Below, in pieces: positions 1 to 8,323 of a DNA stretch of 37,163 nucleotides (position 1 is its first letter; the number at the start of each line of letters is the position of its first letter). The notes below the pieces were generated by a model, which saw only the letters and a list, made by a program, of their open reading frames with translations, was not told the DNA's origin and made no database searches. Source of the stretch: Planctomycetota bacterium (GTDB taxonomy: Bacteria; Planctomycetota; PUPC01; JACPCR01); assembly GCA_030740295.1 (NCBI GenBank), contig JASLXP010001237.1:1-37163 (forward strand), read 5' to 3'. A program made the translations under genes and the position numbers.

Positions 1-1
1 A

Positions 2-124
2 GGCATCACCTTTGGCACCGATGCCCACAACCTGTACGAAGTCGGTGAATTCGCTCCACACCTTCAGTTCCTGAAAGAGATCGGTTTCGACGGCGATGTG
101 AAGGATATTTTGACCGACCTGTGA
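2..124 (+). CDS. PHP-domain protein, C-terminal end only
   Basis: Only the last 40 codons lie in the window; the frame is open from base 2 to the TGA at 122-124. The peptide contains FGTDAHNLYEVGEF followed by a short helix with LKEIGFD. A Gly-x-Asp-Ala-His segment followed by a Val-Gly pair is the usual last metal-binding region of PHP-superfamily phosphoesterases, such as histidinol-phosphatase-like proteins. The Asp and His would be metal ligands. The substrate cannot be told from this fragment. The call rests on this one motif. The gene runs toward the minus-strand SGNH hydrolase gene, with about 105 bases between the two stops in which I see no clear terminator. Confidence 0.6.
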   Translation, partial: GITFGTDAHNLYEVGEFAPHLQFLKEIGFDGDVKDILTDL

Positions 125-229
125 CCACCGGGCAGGCATCCAGTACTGGTCCTGTGCTTCGGAATCCGGAAAGATTACTTTGGAGTGCTGCGACTCGAAC
201 GTTGTCTCCCCCTCTCCCTGCCTTCCCCG

Positions 230-1009
230 TTATTTCCAGCGTGCGCTGACCTGCTGCAGCCAGTTGCGCGCGATTAATTCGTGGCCCTGCGGCAATGGAT
301 GAACCCCATCCCAGATCCAATGGGCAGGGCTGACGGCCTTGGCGGCTGTGTCGAAGACATCCTGAGTCTTGATGTGAACAGCATCGTAATCCCTGGCCAG
401 CCGCGCGACGATGCCCCGGAGTTTATCCACTTCCCCTCTCCAGAAATTCCACGGGTCTTCAGCGCGCAATCGTCCCGAACGCAAAACGAATGGATCGAGC
501 AGTACGAGACGGAGTTTCGCATTCGCACTGGCGCTGCTGTCAAGGATGGACCGGTAGTCTGCTTCCCACTGATCCAGGGGAACGTTCTTACCGCGACTCT
601 GGCTGACGTCATTGACACCGATGAGAATGCTGAGCAAGTCGGGCTTCATGTCTATGGCGTCCTTTTGCCAGCGCTTCTTGAGGTCGCCGACCTTATTGCC
701 GCTGATACCGCGATTGAAGAATCCCAGTTTCGCCTCCGGCATTTCCACCCCAAGGCGGGAAGCGATCAGGTAAACATAGCTGTGCCCAAGATAATGGTTG
801 CGGTCGCGCTGATTGCGTCCCCACTTCATGTCCGTGATGGAATCGCCCAGGAAGAGCAGGCGACTGCCTTTCGGAAATGCGGGCAATCGGTAGTCATAGC
901 CTCCAACGCCGGACGGATTTGGCGCGGCCATCAATTCGCCCGACATAAAGCCCGTGAGTGAGCCGGAACAGACTGCACACCTTCTGAGAAAAGTCCTTCG
1001 ATTTAACAT
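230..1009 (-). CDS. Secreted SGNH/GDSL-type hydrolase (carbohydrate-esterase-like)
   Basis: Start chosen at 1009 because AAGGGAG lies just upstream; an in-frame ATG at 1054 has no such support. The 259-residue product begins with a twin-arginine-like signal (RRTFLRR, then a hydrophobic stretch to about residue 28), so export is likely. The SGNH blocks are all present: GDSIT with nucleophile Ser57, Gly101 in NRGISG, GVND with Asn133, and DGVHP with Asp234 and His237. Such enzymes remove acyl groups (often acetyl) from sugars or polysaccharides. Gene neighbours on the same strand are a sugar-acid dehydratase-like enolase and a PcRGLX-like protein, which supports a role in glycan de-acylation. 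The exact ester is unknown; a lipase or acyl-CoA thioesterase role is less likely given the context and the secretion signal. Confidence 0.85.
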   Translation of the reverse strand: MLNRRTFLRRCAVCSGSLTGFMSGELMAAPNPSGVGGYDYRLPAFPKGSRLLFLGDSITDMKWGRNQRDRNHYLGHSYVYLIASRLGVEMPEAKLGFFNRGISGNKVGDLKKRWQKDAIDMKPDLLSILIGVNDVSQSRGKNVPLDQWEADYRSILDSSASANAKLRLVLLDPFVLRSGRLRAEDPWNFWRGEVDKLRGIVARLARDYDAVHIKTQDVFDTAAKAVSPAHWIWDGVHPLPQGHELIARNWLQQVSARWK

Positions 1010-1135
1010 GGGTCTCCCTTTGCATTTGGAATTGCAGAAACAAGATCGGTTCATGTTCAGATGAAAAGCTGTTCAGCGCCATCAACATGGGCTCCGCTGG
1101 GTAGCGGGCGAGGAGAATGTGCCCATGCGCCGTCG

Positions 1136-2323
1136 TCAGGACAGCCGGCTGGCCACGCAGAAATGTCCCAGTGCATCCTGATCGATTTCCACGCCCAGGC
1201 CCGGTCCCTGGGGGATGTGCACCTGGTCATCTTCGAGGGTGAAGCCACCGGCGATCAGGTCATCGCGGAGAGGATTGCGACTGCGGTCAAACTCGAACAG
1301 CGGCTCGTTGTCAGGGGCACTGGGGTTGGCGGTATGGGGCATCGGTGGGATAGCTGCATTCAGTTGCAGGGCCGCCGCCACCGCGACGCCGCTTCCCCAC
1401 ACGTGTAGACAGACGGGTGTCTGGTGTGCCGATGCCAGGGCCACGATCTTCTGTCCTTCGCTGAGGCCGCCACATGCGGAGATATCGGGCTGCAGGATGT
1501 CGACAGCCTGGCGGCGAAGCAGGTCGAGCATCCCGTAACGGGTGTATTCGCATTCCCCGGCGGCGATGGGGATATGAAGCTCCTGTCGCAACGAAGCCAG
1601 GCCTTCGATGTCCTCCGGCACCAGCGGTTCTTCAAACCAGTAGAAGCCCAGGTCATACAATGCCCATCCCACCGTCCGTGCAGTGTGCCGGTTGTACCCG
1701 TGGTTGGCGTCTGTCATTAACAGAAACTCATCACCAACTGCCTCGCGCGCCGCGGCCATTCGTCGAACGTCGTCATGAACCGCGAGCAGACCAATCTTTC
1801 CTTTGATGGCACTGAAGCCAGCTTCTCGATGTTTGATTACTTCTTCTTTGACGCGATTCAGCGCACTGTCCGGATCCGTTAAATCCTCTTCGTGGTAGTA
1901 GAGACCGGTGGCATATGCTCGGGTGGTGCTGCGAAAAGCTCCCCCCATCAGAAGGTGGATGGGCTTGCCTGCCTCCTTCCCGCGAATGTCCCATAGAGCG
2001 ATATCAATGCCGCTCATGGCATCAATGGGTGTAGCCTTCCGTCCGAAGTCCCGCGAGAAGGAGTAGAGGTCATGCCAGATCGGTTCGGTATCAGATGCCG
2101 ATTTCCCGAGCAGCCTGGGCGCGAGCGAATCGTGAATAAAAGTCTGTACGTGCTCAAGCGGCATTGAAACGCCGCTTTCACCCCAACCGATCAATCCATC
2201 ATCGGTCGTGATCTTGACGAGCAGGCTTCGTCGATCAGCGAAACGCCCCTGAGAAGAATAAAAACTCTCGCCGCCTGACAGCTTTGCTTCGAGGAGGAAT
2301 GTCTCGATCTGTTTGATGTTCAT
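1136..2323 (-). CDS. Mandelate racemase/muconate lactonizing enzyme family protein (enolase superfamily)
   Basis: This 395-residue protein has the full enolase-superfamily layout: an N-terminal capping domain (about residues 1-125) and a modified TIM barrel. Visible catalytic elements are the Lys174-x-Lys176 pair in IKGKIG, metal ligands Asp205 (TDAN), Glu231 (FEEP) and Glu257 (GECE), and His307 in LHVWGSG, which would pair with Asp280 (QPD). Lys-x-Lys with a barrel His-Asp dyad is the mandelate-racemase subgroup pattern, in which most members dehydrate sugar acids (galactonate, rhamnonate, fuconate, galactarate) or isomerise their lactones. There is no signal peptide, so it acts in the cytoplasm. 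A GGGAAG stretch lies just upstream of the ATG. It lies 126 bases upstream of the SGNH gene on the same strand and may be cotranscribed with it. The substrate cannot be fixed from sequence alone. Confidence 0.88.
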   Translation of the reverse strand: MNIKQIETFLLEAKLSGGESFYSSQGRFADRRSLLVKITTDDGLIGWGESGVSMPLEHVQTFIHDSLAPRLLGKSASDTEPIWHDLYSFSRDFGRKATPIDAMSGIDIALWDIRGKEAGKPIHLLMGGAFRSTTRAYATGLYYHEEDLTDPDSALNRVKEEVIKHREAGFSAIKGKIGLLAVHDDVRRMAAAREAVGDEFLLMTDANHGYNRHTARTVGWALYDLGFYWFEEPLVPEDIEGLASLRQELHIPIAAGECEYTRYGMLDLLRRQAVDILQPDISACGGLSEGQKIVALASAHQTPVCLHVWGSGVAVAAALQLNAAIPPMPHTANPSAPDNEPLFEFDRSRNPLRDDLIAGGFTLEDDQVHIPQGPGLGVEIDQDALGHFCVASRLS

Positions 2324-2597
2324 GGATCAGCTTCCCGGTACACCCGACTAAAAGTAACTTGACGGATTTCAGGCCTGACAGTCGCCAACAGTTTCTACAC
2401 CGAAGGTGTTGCGCCTTCCAGCGGACGTTGCGAGGCATTCTGGTGATGCTGTCCCAGATCATGTGGTGAAGCCAACCACTGATCTGATCCGGGAAAGTTG
2501 CGTATCGTGTGAGTGTCATCCCCATCCCTCGCTGCCCCTTCATTCGCTGTTTCCTGAATTCGTTGGAAGCTCTTACTTCCTCGATGTTCATGCGTTC

Positions 2598-5500
2598 TTA
2601 CAGTCCCTCCAGCCTTTCATATTTCTTCGGCAGTTTCGGCACAAACCACGACTCAGGACTCGTGCTGATATACGGCGGCGCACCCCGAATCACGAACCCT
2701 CGCGGTAAACGATTTTCATCTGCTAACGAGTACCGGCCCTGTTCGCACAGGGATTCGCAGAAGTAGAAGCGCTCCTCATCCGATTCCGGAATGGGGTAAG
2801 TAAACCGATCGAAATCCCAATACTGCGTGCCTGGCCCATGGTTGTTGACAGGGGTGCGGTCCTTTGAAGAGGCACTCCACTTCCCGGACGTCTCCGAAAT
2901 CGTGAAGTTGCGCTGGCCATGTTTTTCGAAAGTGTTTGGCCGCCAGTGCACCTCAACATTCTTAGCGCCTGCCGGAACGCCAAAGTACCACGACCTTGCA
3001 GTAAAGTGGGCCGCGCCCCCAGGGTACGAGGCCACCGGGTAAACTACCTTATTCAGATTGGTCTCCAGGATGTAAAGATGCGATGGATAGTCGTACCAGC
3101 GTTTCGAAAAGAACGGTCCTGAATCCATCATCCAGGAAAGCGTATATGTGCCGGACTTGCCGTCGGCCGGAATCTCAATCTTCTTTCGCATGTTTTCATG
3201 CCACTTTACCTCGGCCGAAGCGGCGATTTTTCCGTCCGGATCGAACACAGCGAAGTTGCCGCCTCGAAAGGCAGCGAAGTGGATCGAAAAATCCTGATCC
3301 TTCTCTTCGAACAGGTAGACTGATTGCGTCTTGTTTTTCCAATGCGGAAAGCTGGCTGCGTTGGGATGCCAGTAGAGGAGGCCCAGCGATGGATGCCGGT
3401 TGGTTGGTAGATTCGCGGGCTTCGAGTTTTCTCTTTCACTCGCCGCGGAGCGTCGAGACCACGTTGCAGCCATCGTCCCGATCATGCGCGGCATGGAGAC
3501 TACACGAAACTTGTGTGCCCCCGGCTGAAAAGAACGGCGGCGGGCCCAGTTGTCGATTTCGTGATCGACCATGTTCTTGCCCAGCTTGAGAAAGAACGGA
3601 TCCTTGGTGAGCTCGTAACCGTAGATGGCCCAGTTGAGTGTGAAGCACTTGCCGCCGGGAAGGCCCGCTCCGATTTCTGTTGCCGTCCGGTAACACTCGA
3701 TCGACTTCTGTTTGATCTCTTCATCGCCGGTTGCCTTGTAGTAACGGAACAGGCCCTGGAAGAGCCAATTCCAGTACCACGAATTGGCGACGACCGACAT
3801 TGCCTTCGGCTCAGCATCCTTGCTGTTCTTTGAGAGCGAAGCCTTGAAATCAAAATCGCGAAAGAGATCTGCCAGACTGGACGCTTGCTTGAGGAAACGT
3901 TCATCCCAGGTGGCCATGTAGTAGAAGGAGAGGCGGTCGAGCAGGCCGCCGATGTTCCGTGTCCAATTGCCGTAGGGCTGGCCTGCTATTAATCGTTTGA
4001 TGTGGGCATTACCGCCCTCAATCGTCTCATCGAACTGCTCGGCCCACATACGAAGGTTGTCCCAGGCGCGTCGATCGCCGGTGAGCCAGTATTGGTAAAT
4101 GCAATCCTCGCGGTCGGGAATGTTGCCCGCCGCCATGGCGCCACCGGGGTAGCCGTACCAGCCGCCGATCCAATGGAGCTCGCTGTTGTCGTAATGATAG
4201 ATCTCGCCTGCCCGGCGTCCGGTCGATTCATCCGTGTGATGGCGCATCACCTGGTCGGAAGAATACAGCGTGTACCTCTGTGCGTACCGCAGCCACCGAA
4301 CATTTCCCGTTCTGAAATATTGAATCCACGGAAACGATCCCCAGTAGTAGTGGGACTTCGGCTTGGCCCGATGCCACTGCGGCTGCCCCGCAGTGTTTTC
4401 GAATGTCAGGTCCCTGTGCCCGGCAATCGGCTGCGTGAGATAGAAGTGTTCGTGATACGCGCCCCAGTCCCACCAGCCGTAGTAGTGAACATTCTTCGCG
4501 TGCCGCTCCATCATGTCGAGCAGGGTGTAGAGATAGCTCTCTTCTGCCGCGAAATTTTTTCGGTCTTCAGGATGATGCGGCAGGAAGTCAAGTGCTCGTG
4601 ACTGTGTCTGCCAATCAAGATCCGCGTGTGCGTAAACCGGCTCGTGGACGAGATCCCAATACTGCCGCGTCCCGATCCGCCATTCCGACGTGACGCCGAA
4701 GAACAGCCAGAGCTCGTGCGTCTTGGCCGCGCCCTGGGCATTGCTCTGCCTGAGCTTCTTGAGGATCTCTTCGAGACGGCCCTCACCAACTTTCGGCTTC
4801 TTCGTCACCATGTATCGCTTCTGCTGCTCGTTCAAGAAGTACCACATGCCGTCCCAGCTCGTATCCCAGAGCCGGCCATGCCTCGGCCAGAGATGAACGC
4901 TGGCTGCGCCGTCCGCCCATTCGAGCTCGAAAGGATACTGTTGCCACGCATCCTTGATCACAGCCATCAGGGAGTATTGATTCGTGTAGGTACGCAGGAA
5001 TCCCGCGGCCTTTTCACCGTGCCGACTGATCTTGCCGTCTGGCAGATTCCGCTGCAGCCACTCGAACCGCCGGTGGTCCGGGCTGTCCATCACCTGAAAG
5101 AAGCCCTTCGAATTCTCGACGGCCAGCGGCTCAGCAATGTTTCTATTCACCATCTTGCCGACAACCGCAGACACGCCCCGCTCGACGGGCCGGCCGGTCA
5201 TCGGCAACCTGATCCCAATGTCGCGTAGCCGGTCCTGATTGGAGTGACCCGTAAAGATGAAGGTATGCTCAAGCCGCACATCGGACTTGTCTTTGAAGAA
5301 ATGTGCTCTCACATTGAACCGGCAGAACCGCTCGTCTTTCTCATTCGTATACCAACCGTCCGCCTTGATGGTGGCACGGATGGGGCCGTTTTCTTCGAGG
5401 TAGACGGTGGCGCGCTTATCCAGGTCCGCCCGAAAGATGCCACGGGTTTCGTGCTCAATGTAGAGACCGGAAAGTGAATCCTTCCGGATTGACGGAGTTG

Positions 5501-6020
5501 GAGTAACGCCTTCAGGCGGGCTCTTCCGAATTTCGATGTTCTGAAAAAGATCGAATTCCGTGCGACTGCACTTCGCCTTCAGCGCACCGGTATTGATGAC
5601 GATGGCCTCATCGTTCTTCTGTCCCACCGATGCACCGGGCTCAATAATCTCTCTTCTGACATCTTCCCCAAACTGCAGCCGGTATCGTCTGCCGCGTTCG
5701 GCCAGAAAATCGATCAGCATCCAACGAATGCCTTCCTCGCCATTCGCATCCCACGTCGCTGTTTCAGCCGTCTGGAAAGATATTAAATCTCCGTTCTCAT
5801 CAACAAGCTGGATCAGATCATCCCCGTGAAAGCTGCCTCTGGGGAAAGGAACCCCACACTTCACGGGCCGAGGCCAGAGGACCGGGCCGGCGTCGCCTTT
5901 GACAATGATGGGGATTTCACCCGCGTGGATGGAGAAGCACCAGAGCGAAACAATTAGGAGGCTTTTCGCGTCCGTTTGGGAGTGCGGTGACTTTTCACAG
6001 TTTTCTTCTTCGAAAGCCAT
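2598..6020 (-). CDS. Large secreted PcRGLX/YetA-like protein (candidate exo-acting polysaccharide lyase)
   Basis: The 1140-residue product starts with a poor signal-like segment (charged start, then SLLIVSLWCFSIHAG), suggesting export. Residues about 35-280 resemble the N-terminal RIFT-barrel domain of the PcRGLX/YetA group, including the GDAGPVLWPRPVKCGVPFP opening in which the Pro-rich 'gvPfp.G' pattern is typical. The middle (roughly 430-870) is rich in Trp, Tyr and His and has the helical repeats expected of an alpha/alpha toroid. The remainder is beta-rich. The group is named after a fungal exo-rhamnogalacturonan lyase; most bacterial members are untested, so lyase activity is inferred. 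No frameshift or internal stop is seen. ATG at 6020 is preceded by an AAAGG stretch. The gene starts divergently from the kinase remnant, and 274 bases separate its end from the enolase gene. Confidence 0.65.
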   Translation of the reverse strand: MAFEEENCEKSPHSQTDAKSLLIVSLWCFSIHAGEIPIIVKGDAGPVLWPRPVKCGVPFPRGSFHGDDLIQLVDENGDLISFQTAETATWDANGEEGIRWMLIDFLAERGRRYRLQFGEDVRREIIEPGASVGQKNDEAIVINTGALKAKCSRTEFDLFQNIEIRKSPPEGVTPTPSIRKDSLSGLYIEHETRGIFRADLDKRATVYLEENGPIRATIKADGWYTNEKDERFCRFNVRAHFFKDKSDVRLEHTFIFTGHSNQDRLRDIGIRLPMTGRPVERGVSAVVGKMVNRNIAEPLAVENSKGFFQVMDSPDHRRFEWLQRNLPDGKISRHGEKAAGFLRTYTNQYSLMAVIKDAWQQYPFELEWADGAASVHLWPRHGRLWDTSWDGMWYFLNEQQKRYMVTKKPKVGEGRLEEILKKLRQSNAQGAAKTHELWLFFGVTSEWRIGTRQYWDLVHEPVYAHADLDWQTQSRALDFLPHHPEDRKNFAAEESYLYTLLDMMERHAKNVHYYGWWDWGAYHEHFYLTQPIAGHRDLTFENTAGQPQWHRAKPKSHYYWGSFPWIQYFRTGNVRWLRYAQRYTLYSSDQVMRHHTDESTGRRAGEIYHYDNSELHWIGGWYGYPGGAMAAGNIPDREDCIYQYWLTGDRRAWDNLRMWAEQFDETIEGGNAHIKRLIAGQPYGNWTRNIGGLLDRLSFYYMATWDERFLKQASSLADLFRDFDFKASLSKNSKDAEPKAMSVVANSWYWNWLFQGLFRYYKATGDEEIKQKSIECYRTATEIGAGLPGGKCFTLNWAIYGYELTKDPFFLKLGKNMVDHEIDNWARRRSFQPGAHKFRVVSMPRMIGTMAATWSRRSAASERENSKPANLPTNRHPSLGLLYWHPNAASFPHWKNKTQSVYLFEEKDQDFSIHFAAFRGGNFAVFDPDGKIAASAEVKWHENMRKKIEIPADGKSGTYTLSWMMDSGPFFSKRWYDYPSHLYILETNLNKVVYPVASYPGGAAHFTARSWYFGVPAGAKNVEVHWRPNTFEKHGQRNFTISETSGKWSASSKDRTPVNNHGPGTQYWDFDRFTYPIPESDEERFYFCESLCEQGRYSLADENRLPRGFVIRGAPPYISTSPESWFVPKLPKKYERLEGL

Positions 6021-6233
6021 TACTGCCTTTGCGGCTGTGATTGTGGGACGAGATGTTAGTTTCGGATGGTATATCGAGTGCTTCGGAGGCCCGCGTGTTC
6101 CTTCCCTTACTTCCTGCTCAGTCCCTGAATTTCGCTGATTGATTGTCTCGGCCTGCTAGCTGAGGAAACAGGTCCTGGGCCGGAGGTTGAAATTATCCAT
6201 TGTGTGGGAGAAGCTTTGGGCTGAGGACCAGCG

Positions 6234-6664
6234 ATGGCCATAAAAATCCGATGCAACAATCCTGAGTGTCGAACCGTCATCGATTGCCCGGAGGAATCCG
6301 CCGGGCAGGTAATCGAGTGCGAGCAGTGCGGCAAGAAACTGAAAGTGCCGGCCCGCACGCTCGGTGAATACAAAATCGTCCGTGAGCTCGGCAAGGGCGG
6401 CATGGGCTCTGTCTACGAGGCCATCCAGACAAAGCTCAATCGGCAGGTAGCGTCCACCGGGATATCAAGCCCGATAACATCATGTTGACCGGTGAAGGCG
6501 AAATAAAAATCGCCGACCTCGGCCTCGCCAAAAACACCGAAGACGATCACAGCATGACCCAGACCGGCGCAGGCATGGGAACCCCCTACTACATGGCCCC
6601 CGAACAGGCAGAAGACGCCCGCCGAGTCGACCACCGCGCCGATATCTACCAGTTCTCCCTCTGA
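6234..6664 (+). pseudogene. Zinc-ribbon Ser/Thr protein kinase, internally deleted and 3'-truncated
   Basis: The ATG at 6234 has GAGGA six bases upstream. Residues 1-40 form a zinc-ribbon-like segment (paired Cys in CNNPEC and CEQCG). Then comes [21 protein letters not shown], the Gly-rich loop of a Hanks-type kinase, running to LNRQVA at 6452. At about 6450-6454 the text jumps straight to [11 protein letters not shown], the catalytic loop, in the next frame (+2). The beta-3 Lys, helix C and beta-4/5 (about 90 residues in normal kinases) are missing. The second frame continues through DLGLAK and MAPEQ to DIY at 6649, then loses similarity and stops at 6664. The literal first-frame protein ends at 6488. 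With no ATP-anchoring Lys and no C-lobe end, no active kinase can be made. Zinc-ribbon kinases of this layout are common in planctomycete-like genomes. Confidence 0.85.
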
Positions 6665-6705
6665 AGTCAGGTCAAAGTTCCGCCGGTCCGCCGCGGTGAA
6701 CCCTC

Positions 6706-7626
6706 TCAAATCTTCCTCAGGCTGGTGATGCTGTACATTTTGAAATCCACCCACTCGTCCGCGTGATGTTTCATTATCCATTCCGCTCGATCACGGACAG
6801 TGAGGTACTGCTTGGGGATGGTGATGCCGGCGTAGTTCTGAAACTTGTTCTGGCAGACCTGCTCGAAACAGGTCATGTGAGCGTTGGGGTTTGGTGCAGA
6901 CCAGAAGACCGGATAACGGAGGCCATCCAGCCAGATGCCGTCTATGTCGTATTTCTTCGCGATTAACTGAATTTCGCCAAGGGCGCGAGAGATGTCGTTC
7001 GGCTGATTGGGGCAGGATCCCTGATACCAGTGGCCGGGTATAAAGGACCGCAACGGCGTGCCGTCGGATCGGATGGGCCTGTTGCGGCCGCGCCAGCCGT
7101 TGAACAGTCCGACGGTTGCGTATACCTGAATGGACCAGGCGTGGAGTGCATCCAACAGATCCTTGTTGGCCAGGGTTCTCTTGTCTGCCCAGACTGCGTT
7201 GATTCCCCATTTGTAGAGCTTTTTGGAAATCTCTTCGACGTTCTCGCCGGTGAAGATGGAATACTTGGGACTGAACCCGATCAGCCCGCGCATCTGATAT
7301 TTGCGCTCGATGACCGGCTTGGCTCGGAGCTGGTCGCGCTTGGTTATTTCTTCTTTTTCAAGTTCCTTTTCTCTTTCTTCCTCATCGGCTGTTTCTTCCT
7401 CTTCTTTTTCTTTGTTCTTGAGCCTCTTCTCTTCTTCCTTGCGCTTCTTCTTGAGGGCCTTTTTCCTTGAGTCGAAGAAGCTTTCTACCTCCTTCTTTTC
7501 GTTGCGGAGTTTGGGCGGCTTCTTGGCACGCTTGCTCTTTCTCTTGCAACCTGAAAAGGTGCCTGCGGCAACGCTTGCGCTGATGATCTGGAGGAACCGG
7601 CGTCGATTGGGTTTAGTGCTGAGCAT
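6706..7626 (-). CDS. Lipoprotein with charged linker and glycoside-hydrolase-like TIM barrel, probably 3'-truncated
   Basis: Start chosen at 7626 because the N-terminus then is a twin-arginine signal (NRRRFLQ) with a hydrophobic core and a lipobox-like FSGC (Cys27); the in-frame extension to 7743 reads as noise and overlaps the rpsG terminator. Neither start has a clear ribosome site. Residues about 28-100 are almost all Lys, Glu and Arg, a predicted coiled coil or charged tether. Residues 105-306 resemble putative glycoside-hydrolase barrels of the GHL/DUF4434-like kind: ISKKLYKWGINAVW, then IDGIWLDGLRYP, with Asp residues at strand ends that could be catalytic. The protein ends abruptly at WVDFKMYSITSLRKI, where related barrels usually continue for another strand or more. 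The gene faces the broken kinase with only 41 bases between stops. Function is inferred and activity is doubtful. Confidence 0.6.
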   Translation of the reverse strand: MLSTKPNRRRFLQIISASVAAGTFSGCKRKSKRAKKPPKLRNEKKEVESFFDSRKKALKKKRKEEEKRLKNKEKEEEETADEEEREKELEKEEITKRDQLRAKPVIERKYQMRGLIGFSPKYSIFTGENVEEISKKLYKWGINAVWADKRTLANKDLLDALHAWSIQVYATVGLFNGWRGRNRPIRSDGTPLRSFIPGHWYQGSCPNQPNDISRALGEIQLIAKKYDIDGIWLDGLRYPVFWSAPNPNAHMTCFEQVCQNKFQNYAGITIPKQYLTVRDRAEWIMKHHADEWVDFKMYSITSLRKI

Positions 7627-7733
7627 GGATTGTAGGTGGCCCGTGGATGCTGTCTGCAATCGGGTAGTTTTATTCCGTTTGGTGAAAGCTTTCCACGAAA
7701 CGGGTGCTGAATGCCGGCGATCAGCAGAAACGG

Positions 7734-7765
7734 AAAAAGCCATTCCGGCTTCCCGGAATGGCTTT
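7734..7765 (-). terminator. Rho-independent terminator after rpsG
   Basis: A perfect 13-base-pair stem (7736-7748 with 7753-7765) closes a four-base loop. Read on the minus strand it is followed by TTTTTCCG, a short T run. It lies 48 bases beyond the rpsG stop, so it closes the long ribosomal/RNA-polymerase transcript. There is no fusA or second tuf after rpsG, unlike the classical str operon. Confidence 0.88.
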
Positions 7766-7813
7766 GATGATTCTCTGTTCGCTTAGAGCGGTCGCGAAGT
7801 GCCGCACCACTTT

Positions 7814-8287
7814 CTACCAGGCAAAATGGGCAAAGGCTTTGTTGGCTTCGGCCATGCGGTGGGTGTTGTCGCGGACGGTCATGGATGAGCCTTGTTTGTT
7901 GTAGGCGTCGATGAGCTCGTCGGCGAGTTTCTGAGACATGGGTTTGCCTTTGCGGCCGCGGACTGCTACCAGGATCCAGCGGATAGCGAGGGAGAGTTGG
8001 CGCTTTCGGGTTACCTCGACCGGGACCTGGTAGGTCGCGCCGCCGACTCGGCGGGAACGGACTTCCAGCATGGGCTTTACGTTTTCGACCGCTGTGTTGA
8101 AAACTTCGATGGGCTCTGCGTCTTTTACACGCTTGCCTATGATCTCCAGTGCACCGTACACCACTTTCTCAGCAACGGACTTCTTGCCGCCGTGCATGAT
8201 GTTGTTGATGAACTTCGACAAAATAATGTTGTCGAATCGGGGATCGCCGATGAGGAATCTTTCTGTTGAATCGAACTTCTTAGCCAT
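7814..8287 (-). CDS. rpsG: 30S ribosomal protein S7
   Basis: The 157-residue protein has the normal S7 length and hallmark segments: MHGGKKSVAEKVVY, then VRSRRVGGATYQVPVEV and RKGKPMSQKLADEL. S7 nucleates assembly of the 30S head and contacts the exit-site tRNA. It is the last gene of the minus-strand core operon and is followed by a strong terminator. The spacer to rpsL is 36 bases, almost all heptanucleotide repeat, and no Shine-Dalgarno sequence can be seen before the ATG. Translation may depend on coupling to rpsL or on an unstructured leader. Confidence 0.98.
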   Translation of the reverse strand: MAKKFDSTERFLIGDPRFDNIILSKFINNIMHGGKKSVAEKVVYGALEIIGKRVKDAEPIEVFNTAVENVKPMLEVRSRRVGGATYQVPVEVTRKRQLSLAIRWILVAVRGRKGKPMSQKLADELIDAYNKQGSSMTVRDNTHRMAEANKAFAHFAW

Positions 8288-8293
8288 GGGTAA

Positions 8294-8321
8294 ACAATGG
8301 TTGATGGTTAGTGGTTAATGG
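8294..8321. repeat. Degenerate heptanucleotide repeat in the rpsL-rpsG spacer
   Basis: Four consecutive seven-base units (the first partial) fit TTRRTGG on the plus strand, equal to CCAYYAA on the minus strand. They fill nearly the entire 36-base spacer between rpsL and rpsG. An 18-base block (8297-8314) is identical, in inverted orientation, to 26935-26952 at the start of the TPR/PQQ gene. The length and period make a chance match unlikely. Confidence 0.8.
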
Positions 8322-8323
8322 TG

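Noticed and set aside
2324..2597. Short minus-strand open frame between the PcRGLX-like gene and the enolase gene
   Set aside because: It has an ATG at 2591 but reads as non-protein text, runs into the enolase gene, and resembles no family. The spacer holds only a weak five-base-pair hairpin.
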